Positions 29,724-41,611 of a DNA stretch of 64,000 nt are shown here, piece after piece (position 1 is the stretch's first letter; each line of letters begins with the position of its first letter). The position numbers were made by a program, and so were the translations under genes. The DNA comes from Desulfuromonadales bacterium (lineage in GTDB: Bacteria; Desulfobacterota; Desulfuromonadia; Geobacterales; Pseudopelobacteraceae). The stretch spans positions 1 to 64,000 of the forward strand of contig JAENWA010000059.1 of assembly GCA_016650295.1 (NCBI GenBank), written 5' to 3'. A model generated the notes under the pieces. That model was not told the DNA's origin and ran no database searches. It worked only from the letters and a program-made list of their open reading frames with translations.

Positions 29724-30647
29724 TCAGGCTGCAATTTCAGACTGCTTTGCCAGGGCGCGATTCTCCAGAATAACCACGATCGGGCTGGCAACGAAGACGG
29801 ATGAATAGGTTCCGACCAGGACGCCGATCAACAGGGCAAATGAAAAGTCATGTATAACCTCTCCACCAAAGAAAAACAGAGATGCCGCTGCCAGAAAAAC
29901 CGTGAATGATGTGACAATCGTACGGGAAAGAACCTCATTGATACTCAGGTTAAAGATGGTATCCATGGCGCCCTTGAGATTCTTGTGAAGATTCTCGCGG
30001 ATACGATCAAATACAACCACCGTGTCGGTCAGTGAGTAACCAGCGATGGTCAGCACCGCGGTGATGAAGAGCAGATTGATCTCTTTATCCATAATGTAGA
30101 ACACCGCAAACATGGCCAGACAGTCATGCATGGTGGCGACAATCGCGCCGATACCGAACTTGAAGTCAAAGCGCCAGGCGATGTAGAGGATAATACCCAA
30201 CAGTGAGATAACCACCGCCACCAGGGTATCCTTGCGCAGTTTGTCGCCGATCGATGGACCGATCTCCGTGGAGCTTTCCACGGTAAAGGCATTATCGGGA
30301 ACCTCTTTCTTGAAGGCAGTCTGAACAGCCTCGGCTGCCTTACCGAGGGCCAGGGACGTGTTCTTGTCCACCTTGATCAGCAGCTTGTTGCCATCCTTGA
30401 TCTCCTGGAGATCAGCCTTGGCAATACCGTTTTTGTGAAGGGCCTTGCGCGCATCTGCTATGGGCAGCGGTTTTGTGAACTTGAGCTGCATCGAGGTGCC
30501 GCCGGAAAAGTCGATTCCCATGTTGGCAGCCCCGCGACCGATCTGGATAATGCCGATGATGCCGAGTATCGAGATGATTGCCGAAATGGTAAATGAAATA
30601 TTACGTTTACCGATAAAATCTATGTTGGTCTTGCCGAGCAGTTCCAT
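29724..30647 (-). CDS. secF: Protein translocase subunit SecF
   Basis: A 307-residue inner-membrane protein that, with SecD, uses the proton gradient to complete protein export through SecYEG. It shows the SecF signature IDFSGGTSMQLKF near residue 45, the periplasmic P4-type domain, and five more membrane segments ending with FALLIGVLVGTYSSVFVASP. The family motif DTVVVFDRIREN is present at about 205. GGGGGAG precedes ATG 30647. It follows secD by 14 bases. Confidence 0.97.
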   Translation of the reverse strand: MELLGKTNIDFIGKRNISFTISAIISILGIIGIIQIGRGAANMGIDFSGGTSMQLKFTKPLPIADARKALHKNGIAKADLQEIKDGNKLLIKVDKNTSLALGKAAEAVQTAFKKEVPDNAFTVESSTEIGPSIGDKLRKDTLVAVVISLLGIILYIAWRFDFKFGIGAIVATMHDCLAMFAVFYIMDKEINLLFITAVLTIAGYSLTDTVVVFDRIRENLHKNLKGAMDTIFNLSINEVLSRTIVTSFTVFLAAASLFFFGGEVIHDFSFALLIGVLVGTYSSVFVASPIVVILENRALAKQSEIAA

Positions 30648-30661
30648 GTACGGTGCTCCCC

Positions 30662-32254
30662 CTATATGCTCATTTTCTTTATGTTTCCATTGTGAAGAGC
30701 CACATCAAATATTACCTTGGTGCCGATCAGCGAGGTAAACAGGTTAATGATGACCCCCAGACTGAGTGAAACCGCAAAGCCCTTGACCGGTCCGGTACCG
30801 AACTGGAACAGCACCGCCGCGGTAATCAGGGTGGTGATATGCGAGTCCATGATGGTCATGAAGGCCTTGTCGTAACCGGCATCCAGGGCCGCTTTCGGTG
30901 TTTTTCCCAGCTTGAGCTCTTCCCTGATACGCTCGAATATGAGCACGTTGGAGTCAACCGACATACCGATCAACAGAACAATAGCGGCGATGCCGGGCAG
31001 GGTCAGGGTCGCACCCAGGGCCGACAGGGCGCCCATCAGGTATACCACGTTCAGAACCATGCCCCAGTTGGCGACCAGACCTGATATCTTGTAGTAAATC
31101 GTCATGAAGACGACAACCAGCAAGACCCCGATCAGACCGGCATACAGGCCTTTGTTGATGGAATCCTGTCCGAGGGACGGTCCCACGGTTACGTTCTGGA
31201 TGATCTTGACCGGCGCCGGCAGAGCACCCGCACGCAGGATGATGGCCAGGTCAGCGGCGGTTTTTTCGGTAAAGCTGCCCGATATCTGGGCACTGCCGCC
31301 CGAGATACGTTCGCGAATGACCGGAGCCGAATAGATGTTGTTGTCCAGCACAATCGCGAAGCGCTTGCCGACGTTGGCAGCAGTCGCCTGATCAAACAGC
31401 CTGGCGCCCAGCGAGTTAAACTCGATGGCTACATAGGGCTGGTTGAACTGCGAATCGATACGCACCTGGGCGTCGGTCAACAGGTCTCCGGTGATCAGGG
31501 ATTTCTTCTGTAGAACAAATGGCACCTCGTTGACCGCACCGGTGGTCTGGTCAACAATGCGCTCCTTGAGAAGCTCGGCATCCTCGGGAATACTGGCTGA
31601 TGTAGGAGAAAGATCCTCCCGCACCATTTTGAATTCCAGGCGGGCAGTCTTGCCGATCAGGTCGATTGCCCGCTGAGGGTCCTTGATGCCGGGCAGCTGC
31701 ACGACGATATGATTGATGCCTTCGCGCTGGATGGTCGGCTCCGAAACACCGAACTGGTCAATCCTGTTGCGGATGGTTTCCAGCGCCTGCTGGACCGCCT
31801 TGTCCTTGCGATCCTGGGCATCCTTGTCGTTAATCCGCAGATCAAGGGCGACAAAACCGCCATCATCATGGGCCGGACCCTGCTCATACCCGGGATACTT
31901 GTCTTTGAGCAGCTTTTGAACGGCATCAGCCGTTCCTTTTTCGTAGAGAACAACCGAAACCTTGTCGGAGCCGGTCCTGGCAATCCGCTTGAAACGCAGG
32001 TTTTTGCTGTTCAGCGTGTCTTCCAGATCGGTTGCGACAATATCCAGTGTCCCCTCGACAGCCTTCTGGGTGTCCACCTCGAGTACCAGATGCGTGCCAC
32101 CCTGCAAGTCAAGGCCAAGATGGATCTTGTCCTTGGGCAATACTCCCTTCCACCATGATGGCAACGTGGTCACCAGTGTCGGAGTCAGGTAAAAAAATGA
32201 CAGCAAGACAAAAATTCCTATCAAGCTGATGCGCCAGCCGGTTCCTTTGGGCAT
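30662..32254 (-). CDS. secD: Protein translocase subunit SecD
   Basis: A 530-residue inner-membrane partner of SecF. The first membrane segment (8-27) is followed by DLQGGTHLVLEVD, the periplasmic P1 head (60-340, with NRIDQFGVSEPTIQREG) and six membrane helices with VGPSLGQDSINKGLYAGL and NVLIFERIREELKLGKTP. Length is typical of Geobacter-type SecD. AGGGAGAA lies ahead of ATG 32254. It sits between yajC and secF, the usual order. Confidence 0.97.
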   Translation of the reverse strand: MPKGTGWRISLIGIFVLLSFFYLTPTLVTTLPSWWKGVLPKDKIHLGLDLQGGTHLVLEVDTQKAVEGTLDIVATDLEDTLNSKNLRFKRIARTGSDKVSVVLYEKGTADAVQKLLKDKYPGYEQGPAHDDGGFVALDLRINDKDAQDRKDKAVQQALETIRNRIDQFGVSEPTIQREGINHIVVQLPGIKDPQRAIDLIGKTARLEFKMVREDLSPTSASIPEDAELLKERIVDQTTGAVNEVPFVLQKKSLITGDLLTDAQVRIDSQFNQPYVAIEFNSLGARLFDQATAANVGKRFAIVLDNNIYSAPVIRERISGGSAQISGSFTEKTAADLAIILRAGALPAPVKIIQNVTVGPSLGQDSINKGLYAGLIGVLLVVVFMTIYYKISGLVANWGMVLNVVYLMGALSALGATLTLPGIAAIVLLIGMSVDSNVLIFERIREELKLGKTPKAALDAGYDKAFMTIMDSHITTLITAAVLFQFGTGPVKGFAVSLSLGVIINLFTSLIGTKVIFDVALHNGNIKKMSI

Positions 32255-32313
32255 GAAGCTCGTTCTCCCTTCAGTGTGATTATCTAGTCGTTACGCTGAA
32301 AAACCAGCCAGAT

Positions 32314-34816
<2,503 letters not shown>

Positions 34817-34835
34817 TCAGAACACCACGTACCTG

Positions 34836-35972
34836 TCAACGAATGTCAGAGAGCTTTTTAAGTTCGGTGCCGGGATAGTAGTAGGATAGTATTTCGGCAT
34901 ATCCGAAGCCATCCAGCGCCCGCTGCTTGGCGCCCCACTGGCACAGTCCCACCCCATGCCCATTACCGAGGCCGGAAAAAACGGCTTCACCGTTGGCAAC
35001 CCGTACGGTGAAATTGGTGCTTTTAATAACGCTATAGCCCATAACCTTACGAAACTGATCACCGGTCAGGGTTGTTTCAGCACGTGACGAAACAACCATC
35101 ACATTCTTCAAGCGGCCTCGATTATTACGGACACCGGGGTGAATATCCGTAACACCGGAAACTTTGTACCCTGCGGCTTTCATCCGTTCTTCCATTTCCG
35201 CCAGCGAAAGCTTTGCTTCCCAGGCACTGGAGGCTGCGGCGAGACAATATGTGCAGTCCACCCCCGCCAGATAGGGTAACCGGGCACCCCACACATTTTC
35301 AGATGCCTCGGTTTTTCCGCCGCAGTTGGAATGATAAAATGCCTGGATAATAGACCCGTTATGGCTCAAGACCTCACCGGCGGTATCGGAAACTGCGCGG
35401 CGGGCACGGCTGTCCTCGATTTCGCAGCCATCATAGACCTGATCAATGACGGATGACTCAAGATGGTACAAGGATGTTCCGCGGGCTTCCTTCCTGTTCA
35501 GTGCGTAGGTCCTGGCAATAACCGCTTGGGCTTTGACAGCTTCAATAGGCCAGGCAGAGGATATTTCACAATTGATCAAACCGACCAGATACTCTTCCAG
35601 CAACAGCTCATTAACGACCAGCACTCCCTTGTCGCCAGGAGAAGCCTCAGCCACCCCGCGATAGGGCTTGCCGTTGACATAGAGCACTGATGCCCCGGAA
35701 AAAGTGAGCCGCCGGTATGCTGTCCCATTGACGATGACACTGTTTTTGCCGGTCTTGATCAGGACGGGAGTGGTGACTGCAACCGCACTGCCATTCTCAC
35801 GGGTTGCGATGATGCCGTCGCCATCTACCGTAACACTCGGGACATTTTTGAGAATGGCAACACGAATTGTTTCGGACGGCACGGCAGCATCACTCTCGTT
35901 ATGGGAAGCGACAAACTGCGGCAAACCGATCAAAAATCCCATCAGGAATATGCGTATAATAAGTGGCTTCAA
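34836..35972 (-). CDS. SpoIID/LytB-domain exported protein
   Basis: A 378-residue exported protein. The N-terminal 25 residues are a signal peptide or anchor. The SpoIID domain (about 90-375) shows YLVGLINCEISSAWPIEAVK, QAVIARTYALNRK, YDGCEIEDSRARRAVSDT, AFYHSNCGGKTEASENVWG and NGHGVGLCQWGAKQRALDG. In Bacillus, SpoIID is a lytic transglycosylase acting on denuded peptidoglycan glycans; Gram-negative homologues probably act similarly in the periplasm. The start given is TTG 35972 without a clear ribosome binding site; an ATG at 35942 is an alternative. It is probably the first gene of the queA-tgt-sec operon. Confidence 0.88.
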   Translation of the reverse strand: MKPLIIRIFLMGFLIGLPQFVASHNESDAAVPSETIRVAILKNVPSVTVDGDGIIATRENGSAVAVTTPVLIKTGKNSVIVNGTAYRRLTFSGASVLYVNGKPYRGVAEASPGDKGVLVVNELLLEEYLVGLINCEISSAWPIEAVKAQAVIARTYALNRKEARGTSLYHLESSVIDQVYDGCEIEDSRARRAVSDTAGEVLSHNGSIIQAFYHSNCGGKTEASENVWGARLPYLAGVDCTYCLAAASSAWEAKLSLAEMEERMKAAGYKVSGVTDIHPGVRNNRGRLKNVMVVSSRAETTLTGDQFRKVMGYSVIKSTNFTVRVANGEAVFSGLGNGHGVGLCQWGAKQRALDGFGYAEILSYYYPGTELKKLSDIR

Positions 35973-36336
35973 AACTTAATGATACAAACACAAATTATGG
36001 CTTCCGTCAATTTTTTTTGCTTGGCAGCGCATCCGAAGACCGCCGCATCTATTTAATTAGCACATGCAAATTGCTAACTTGGCACAATTACTGTATATTT
36101 TCCAACGCATTCGTGATATTTTTCCATAAAATCATTGCTGAAGTCAGGCCTGTCGGGCACATTATCTGTATACAAACATTCTACGGAGGTGTGGTGATTT
36201 GACTGCACCTGGAAATATGAGCACGATGCCAATCAGGTTTTATATCTATTTTCCAATATGTTATAGCAGGGCAGTCGTCACATGACCACTGCGTTGTTTC
36301 ACACGGATTTCAATCTTTACCAAGGGAATACATCTA
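35973..36336. other. Divergent intergenic region with a sigma-54-like element
   Basis: 364 AT-rich bases separate the SpoIID operon from the HD-GYP gene. TTGGCACAATTACTGTAT at 36079-36096 resembles a sigma-54 promoter facing right (GG at 36081, GT in place of GC at 36093, ten-base spacing). AAGGGAAT then precedes the GTG start at 36337. No coding remnant was found. Confidence 0.4.
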
Positions 36337-38436
36337 GTGATAAACTCGCTGAAAATTAAAATTATCGGGCTGGTTGCTTTTATAGTCATTGTTACGATCG
36401 GCATATCGTCATGGATCAATTTCTCCGATCAGAAGACAATGCAGGAGGAAATGGTTCGGCAGAGTTCTGTAGTTCTCGTCGAAAGCATCCTCACAAGTAT
36501 CCGCACCTCGATGAAACTTGGACATGCCACTGAAATCAATAATATACTCACCAGTATAAAATCACCGGAACATATCAAATCTTTGAGAATTATCAGTACA
36601 GACGGAAAGATTCTTCATTCCTCCGATAATAATCGGATCGGACAGTATATTCCACGGGAGGAACACAACTCTTTACTTGCACATGCGAATAAGGTCAGCT
36701 TTTTCATTTCCAACAAAAATGATCATTTTGACTCCTATTCCCGCATCAGCAACAGTTCCGAGTGTCATGGGTGCCATCCAGACAGCCAGGCAACCATTGC
36801 TTTTCTGGAGACAGACCTATCACTGTCCAAACATGTGCAATATATTAAAAGGATGCAGCAAAACGCCATTTTTTCCGCAGTTCTGATCATCACTCTGATT
36901 ATTGGAACTGTTTCCACCTTTCTCATTCTCTATGTTGATCGCCCTGTCAGACAACTCATCCAATCCATGCATCGGGTTGAAGCAGGTGATTTCTCTGTCA
37001 TGGCTAACATCAGCAGCAGCAATGAATTAACACTGCTTTCACGGCACTTCAATCTGATGACCATAAAACTGAAGGTGCTCATGTCAACGGCGGTCACACA
37101 TGAGCGCGAACTGACCCGTGCAGAAGATAAACTTGCACACCTCCGCAAGACACAGCAGCTGAATCTGAAGCTTGATGAACATTTCAAGGAAATCGAAAAC
37201 CTCAACGTTTCCCTGGAAGAGCGCATCGAGGAAATCGAACAGGCCAACTATACCATAACCGATCTGGCCAGTGAGCTTGAACATAAGAATCTTCACCTTG
37301 GACGCGCGGTCGAGCGGCTTTCAACCATTTACAAAATAGGACTGGCCATCAACTCGACCATGGATATCGACCGGCTGATCAATCTGATCGTGCGCACAAC
37401 TACGACCACGCTTAAAGCCACTATCGGATATATCATTCTGTATGATGCCAAAAACGGCTGTATGAATGTTACCAACCTGATTGAGAGCGGTAAACTGCTT
37501 GCGCCCAAGACATCCATACCATTGAAGGATTCCGGCGTTTCCACCTGGGTCATAAAAAATCGCCAGTCCATCCTGATCGCGGACATAAATGACATGCCGC
37601 AGTTTGACCGTTTCAGTGCTCTCGGCTACGAGCGCAGGTCGCTGATCTGTGCGCCCTTAATGGTAAAGGACGAAATTATCGGCACCATCAGTGTTGTAAA
37701 CAAGATTGATGAATCCAGATTCGATGCCGAAGAATTGGAGATGCTCAACACCATCGCTGCACAGGCAGCCATATCAATCAAGAATGCAACCCTGTATGAT
37801 GAGCAGCAGCAAACCTATCTCAATACAATCCAGGCGCTGGTTTCTGCTATCGAGGCCAGCGACAGCTACACCAGGGGTCATTCGGAGCGGGTAACCCGTT
37901 ACTCGCTGGAAATCGGCCGACGCCTGAACCTGCCGGCTGATCGCATGCAGATACTTGAGCGGGCTGCCATCCTCCACGACATCGGCAAGATCGGCATTGA
38001 TCAGAGTCTGCTTCATAAGGAGGGTAAACTGACCCCCCATGACATCATGGACTTGCAGTTGCATCCTTCAATCGGCGTGCACATCCTCGAGCCTATTGAA
38101 TTCCTCCATGATGTACGGGTATGTATTGGACAGCACCACGAAAGATTCGACGGCATGGGATACCCCAACCGGATCAAAAAGGACGAACTTTCGATAGAGG
38201 CACGTATACTTGCGATTGCCGACGCTTTCGATGCCATGACCTCTGACAGGCCTTACCGCAAAGCGCTTTCATTCGAGATCGCAATCGCTGAACTTCGCGA
38301 CAATGCGGGGACCCAGTTCGATCCTGAACTGGTAAAAGTTTTTTTACAGGTTATCGATGAAGGAGATTTTTCTCAATTCAGATTCAACGCGATACAACCC
38401 CAGCCGTATATGGTCGATGCGGTTGGCAACGCGTGA
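36337..38436 (+). CDS. HD-GYP c-di-GMP phosphodiesterase with c-type haem periplasmic sensor, HAMP and GAF
   Basis: A 699-residue transmembrane signalling protein. TM1 is about 8-27, a periplasmic domain spans 28-175, TM2 is about 176-200, followed by HAMP (201-255), a coiled coil (255-325), a GAF domain (330-490) and an HD-GYP domain (500-690) with AAILHDIGKIGI, HPSIGVHIL, and QHHERFDGMGYP. HD-GYP domains degrade cyclic di-GMP. The periplasmic domain contains SECHGCHPD, a CxxCH haem c attachment motif (C143, C146, H147), as in haem-containing sensors of Geobacter, so it may sense redox state or a gas. Start is GTG 36337 with AAGGGAA 9 bases upstream. Its stop overlaps the ABC gene. Confidence 0.92.
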   Translation: MINSLKIKIIGLVAFIVIVTIGISSWINFSDQKTMQEEMVRQSSVVLVESILTSIRTSMKLGHATEINNILTSIKSPEHIKSLRIISTDGKILHSSDNNRIGQYIPREEHNSLLAHANKVSFFISNKNDHFDSYSRISNSSECHGCHPDSQATIAFLETDLSLSKHVQYIKRMQQNAIFSAVLIITLIIGTVSTFLILYVDRPVRQLIQSMHRVEAGDFSVMANISSSNELTLLSRHFNLMTIKLKVLMSTAVTHERELTRAEDKLAHLRKTQQLNLKLDEHFKEIENLNVSLEERIEEIEQANYTITDLASELEHKNLHLGRAVERLSTIYKIGLAINSTMDIDRLINLIVRTTTTTLKATIGYIILYDAKNGCMNVTNLIESGKLLAPKTSIPLKDSGVSTWVIKNRQSILIADINDMPQFDRFSALGYERRSLICAPLMVKDEIIGTISVVNKIDESRFDAEELEMLNTIAAQAAISIKNATLYDEQQQTYLNTIQALVSAIEASDSYTRGHSERVTRYSLEIGRRLNLPADRMQILERAAILHDIGKIGIDQSLLHKEGKLTPHDIMDLQLHPSIGVHILEPIEFLHDVRVCIGQHHERFDGMGYPNRIKKDELSIEARILAIADAFDAMTSDRPYRKALSFEIAIAELRDNAGTQFDPELVKVFLQVIDEGDFSQFRFNAIQPQPYMVDAVGNA

Positions 38437-38465
38437 AGCCCCTCCATCCGCCACACGAGGAACAG

Positions 38466-39425
38466 ATGCAACCACTGCTCTCCATCACTGATCTGCATAC
38501 CGGATTCTACGGCCCGAACGGTGTTACCGCACGGGCGGTAAATGGTGTCAGCCTCTGCATTGAGAATGGAACAACCGTTGCCCTGGTCGGCGAATCGGGA
38601 TCGGGAAAATCCATGACCGCTCTTTCGGTCATGCGCCTTGTGCCGCCCCCCGGCCGCATCACCTCAGGCGACATAACGTTCGAGGGCAGCAACCTGCTCG
38701 ATCTTTCGGACGCCGAGATGCGCAAAATCAGGGGCAGCCGGATTTCAATGGTATTCCAGGAGCCGATGACCTCTCTTAACCCGGTACTGCGAATCGGAGA
38801 CCAGGTCATAGAGCCCCTGGTACTTCATCGCAGGATGACAAAAAATGAGGCGACAGACCAGGGCATCGAGCTGCTTCACAAGGTCGGCATACCTTCCGCC
38901 CGGGAGCGCATGCGCGACTATCCACATCAGTTGAGCGGCGGTATGCGCCAGCGGGTCATGATTGCCATGGCCCTGGCCTGTAATCCCGCCCTGCTGATAG
39001 CCGATGAGCCGACCACCGCCCTGGATGTAACCATACAAGCCCAGATACTGGAACTTATCGGTACGCTCAGAAAATCATCAAATATGGGTATCCTGCTCAT
39101 CACCCACGACCTGGGTATTGTGGCCGAACGCTCGGATCACACCTGTGTCATGTACGCCGGCCGCATTGTGGAAGAGGCCCCCACGCGGGAACTGCTCAAC
39201 AACCCCGGCCACCCCTATACCCTGGCTCTGCTGGCTTCTCTGCCCCAGAATTCCGCCCCCGGAAAACCGCTGGCTACAATTACGGGCCAGGCACCGGGCC
39301 TGACCGCCACCCTCCCCGGCTGCGGTTTCTGTGACCGCTGTCCGGTTGTCAGCCCTGAATGCCGGCGCGAATTGCCGCCCCTGCGCGAGGTGTCGCCGGG
39401 GCACACTGTGAGATGCTGGCAATGA
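38466..39425 (+). CDS. Oligopeptide/dipeptide ABC transporter ATP-binding protein (OppD/DppD type)
   Basis: A 319-residue ATPase of a peptide or nickel import ABC system. Walker [10 protein letters not shown]-loop [10 protein letters not shown], signature [15 protein letters not shown], Walker [13 protein letters not shown] and H-loop THDLG are intact. The C-terminal oligo_HPY extension has [18 protein letters not shown] 38466 is preferred because AGGA lies 6 bases upstream; GTG 38433, overlapping the previous stop, is the longer alternative. It is coupled to the next ATPase gene. No permease or binding-protein gene is adjacent. Confidence 0.92.
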   Translation: MQPLLSITDLHTGFYGPNGVTARAVNGVSLCIENGTTVALVGESGSGKSMTALSVMRLVPPPGRITSGDITFEGSNLLDLSDAEMRKIRGSRISMVFQEPMTSLNPVLRIGDQVIEPLVLHRRMTKNEATDQGIELLHKVGIPSARERMRDYPHQLSGGMRQRVMIAMALACNPALLIADEPTTALDVTIQAQILELIGTLRKSSNMGILLITHDLGIVAERSDHTCVMYAGRIVEEAPTRELLNNPGHPYTLALLASLPQNSAPGKPLATITGQAPGLTATLPGCGFCDRCPVVSPECRRELPPLREVSPGHTVRCWQ

Positions 39426-40414
39426 CCCGTAAAGACACATTCATACTGTCTGCACAGAACCTGCACAAACAGTTCAAACTGACCTCTCCGGCGAAGAAAG
39501 GCGCGGCACTGATTGCACTTGATGATGTCAGCCTTGATCTCGCCACAGGCGAGTCACTCGGCATTGCAGGTGAATCGGGCTGTGGTAAAACGACCCTGGG
39601 TAAAATTCTGGCGGGGCTGATGAAACCTGACTACGGATCAGTAGACTTCCAGGGCACCCCTCTTTCATCACTTTCCCCGGACGATTACCGCCGGTTTCGC
39701 TGCACCACCCAGATGATCTTTCAGGATCCATTCTCTTCGCTCAACCCGCGCATGCGTATTGCGGACATTATTGCAGAGCCTCTGGTGATTTCAGGGATGA
39801 CGTCTTCAAATCTGCGTACGTCGGTAGCACAGCTGATGGAGACCGTCGGATTGTCGCCGGAACTGGCACAGCGCTTTCCCGACGAGTTTTCCGGTGGCCA
39901 GCGCCAGCGTATCGGAATTGCCCGAGCCCTGGCGGCATCGCCGCACATTCTCATTGCGGATGAGCCGGTTTCGTCGCTGGACATCTCGATTCAGGCACAG
40001 ATTATCAATCTGCTGCAAGAAATGAAAACCGGTTTCAATCTGTCGCTGGTCATCATCTCTCATAACCTGGCCGTCCTCCGGCATATGTGCGACAGAGTCA
40101 TTATCATGTATCTCGGTATAATTGTCGAACAGGGACCGGCCTCAGACATTTTCAGGCAGTGTCTGCATCCCTACACCGAGGCGCTGATCGCCGCGATTCC
40201 GAAAATTGCCGCGGACAACCGGCCGGCGGCCGTCATCCTGACCGGCGACCTGCCTTCCCCGCTTGCCATTCCTTCCGGCTGCCGGTTTCATCCGCGATGC
40301 CGCTATGCCGAGGACCTTTGCAGAAACGAAGTACCTGAATTGAAAGAAATTGTGGACAACCACTCCTCGGCCTGCCATTTTGCAACACGAATCTTTTCTC
40401 CTGTCACCGATTGA
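39422..40414 (+). CDS. Oligopeptide/dipeptide ABC transporter ATP-binding protein (OppF/DppF type)
   Basis: A 330-residue partner ATPase. Walker A GESGCGKTT, Q-loop FQDPFSSLNPR, signature FSGGQRQRIGIARAL, Walker B ILIADEPVSSLD and H-loop SHNLA are present, and the C-terminal extension carries CRFHPRCRYAEDLC. The ATG at 39422 overlaps the upstream stop as ATGA; ATG 39413 would add three residues. The two ATPases would pair under a permease dimer that must be encoded elsewhere. Substrate unknown. Confidence 0.92.
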   Translation: MTRKDTFILSAQNLHKQFKLTSPAKKGAALIALDDVSLDLATGESLGIAGESGCGKTTLGKILAGLMKPDYGSVDFQGTPLSSLSPDDYRRFRCTTQMIFQDPFSSLNPRMRIADIIAEPLVISGMTSSNLRTSVAQLMETVGLSPELAQRFPDEFSGGQRQRIGIARALAASPHILIADEPVSSLDISIQAQIINLLQEMKTGFNLSLVIISHNLAVLRHMCDRVIIMYLGIIVEQGPASDIFRQCLHPYTEALIAAIPKIAADNRPAAVILTGDLPSPLAIPSGCRFHPRCRYAEDLCRNEVPELKEIVDNHSSACHFATRIFSPVTD

Positions 40415-40441
40415 CCTGCTGACAGCGCACGAGATTTCAAT

Positions 40442-40483
40442 ATATAGATTTTCATTGACTCAATGGAAATCTATATATATATT
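40442..40483 (+). promoter_or_regulatory. Promoter with overlapping ArsR-type operator
   Basis: ATATAGATTTTCATTG (40442-40457) and CAATGGAAATCTATAT (40461-40476) form a 16-bp inverted repeat with a single mismatch. TTGACT (40455-40460) and TATATT (40478-40483), 17 bases apart, make a good sigma-70 promoter that the dyad overlaps. The arrangement fits autoregulation of the ArsR gene that starts at 40509. Confidence 0.75.
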
Positions 40484-40508
40484 TTTTTAAAAATTCAGGG
40501 GCGGTTTT

Positions 40509-40784
40509 ATGGAATTCGATATAAGCAGGAAATTCAATACAGAAGCGGAAATCCTGAAGGTTCTCGGCCATCCGATCCGGCTCAAGATTGTAGCCGGCCT
40601 TTGTACGCGAGAATGCAACGTAAAACACATCTGGGAGTGTCTCGGCCTGCCGCAGGCGACGGTTTCGCAGCATCTGGCGCTGCTCAAGCACAAGGGGATC
40701 ATCGAGGGAAAGCGTGAAGGGGTTGAGGTTCACTACAGTGTTATCAATCCACTGGCCAAAAAACTCATCTCAATGCTTGATTAA
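40509..40784 (+). CDS. ArsR-family transcriptional repressor
   Basis: A 91-residue winged-helix protein. ILKVLGHPIRLKIVAGLC, then LGLPQATVSQHLALLKHKGI (recognition helix) and REGVEVHYSV (wing) are characteristic of ArsR/SmtB repressors. Cysteines at LCTRECNVKHIWECL lie near the usual metal-binding alpha-3 helix but do not make the classic CxC box, so the signal may be a metal, a thiol oxidant or something else. GGGGCGG precedes the ATG. The operator upstream suggests autoregulation. It converges on bioC with a 4-base overlap, so its only sure target in the window is itself. Confidence 0.9.
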   Translation: MEFDISRKFNTEAEILKVLGHPIRLKIVAGLCTRECNVKHIWECLGLPQATVSQHLALLKHKGIIEGKREGVEVHYSVINPLAKKLISMLD

Positions 40785-41611
40785 ATCGTAGTGCGACTCT
40801 TCGCAATGATATAAAACACCTCATACGTAACCGGAATCATCCCGTCTGTGCCATAACGTTGGTGGTAAAGACGGGATGTTTCGTTCAGAATCCCTCTCCA
40901 CCCCAATCCTCCCGGCATGCTTTCCTGTGCCGATGACCCCGCACCGATACGCTTGATTGAACGAAGCAGTTCGGGAACACCCGGATAATAATCTGTTTCA
41001 AACTCGCTCATGATCAGTACGCTTTTGAAATCAATCCGCTCCAGGACCTTCCGGACATCCGCTAGCTCCATGAAACGGTGCAGCCGGCCTTCATATGCGC
41101 CTGAACTGCTGCTGCGCAGCTGTGCCGCATCACTATAGCACTCCTGCAGTTCATGCAGGGATTGACCGCCAAAAAACGCGATGCAGAGCAGACCATCGTC
41201 CTTCATAACCCTGTGACACTGCCGGAAGAAAACATCCAGATTCTCCAGCCACTGCAGGGTCGAGCTGGAAACGACCAGACCGAAGGCGCCATTTTTAAAA
41301 GGAAGCTGCTCGGCATCTCCATTGACCAGCAGTGCGCCTGAACTCAGGTGCTCCCGTGCATGGCAGACCATGTTATAGGCCAGATCTAGTCCGTACAGCC
41401 GTGCCTGCGGATACTGGCCGTTCAACGAGCTCAACAGCCGACCGGTACCGCAGCCGATATCAAGCACTTCTGCCGGAGTTATTTCAACATGGTTTTTGAC
41501 AAGTGTCACCAAGCGATTAACCACCCGCTTCTGTACCGACGTGTGCCGGTCATACTCACCGGCCTGCTGATCGAATGCCCTGCCGATCCTTTTTCTGTTA
41601 ATGGACAACAC
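40781..41611 (-). CDS. bioC: Malonyl-[acyl-carrier protein] O-methyltransferase BioC
   Basis: A 276-residue SAM-dependent methyltransferase that methylates malonyl-ACP and so starts pimeloyl-ACP synthesis for biotin. RIGRAFDQQAGEYDRHTSVQ at the N-terminus is diagnostic; VLDIGCGTGRLL is the SAM-binding motif I, and VVSSSTLQWLENLDVFF follows. It overlaps the end of the BioH-like gene by 14 bases and is the third gene of the bioF-bioH-bioC operon. Its stop overlaps that of the ArsR gene on the opposite strand. Confidence 0.93.
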   Translation of the reverse strand: MLSINRKRIGRAFDQQAGEYDRHTSVQKRVVNRLVTLVKNHVEITPAEVLDIGCGTGRLLSSLNGQYPQARLYGLDLAYNMVCHAREHLSSGALLVNGDAEQLPFKNGAFGLVVSSSTLQWLENLDVFFRQCHRVMKDDGLLCIAFFGGQSLHELQECYSDAAQLRSSSSGAYEGRLHRFMELADVRKVLERIDFKSVLIMSEFETDYYPGVPELLRSIKRIGAGSSAQESMPGGLGWRGILNETSRLYHQRYGTDGMIPVTYEVFYIIAKSRTTI

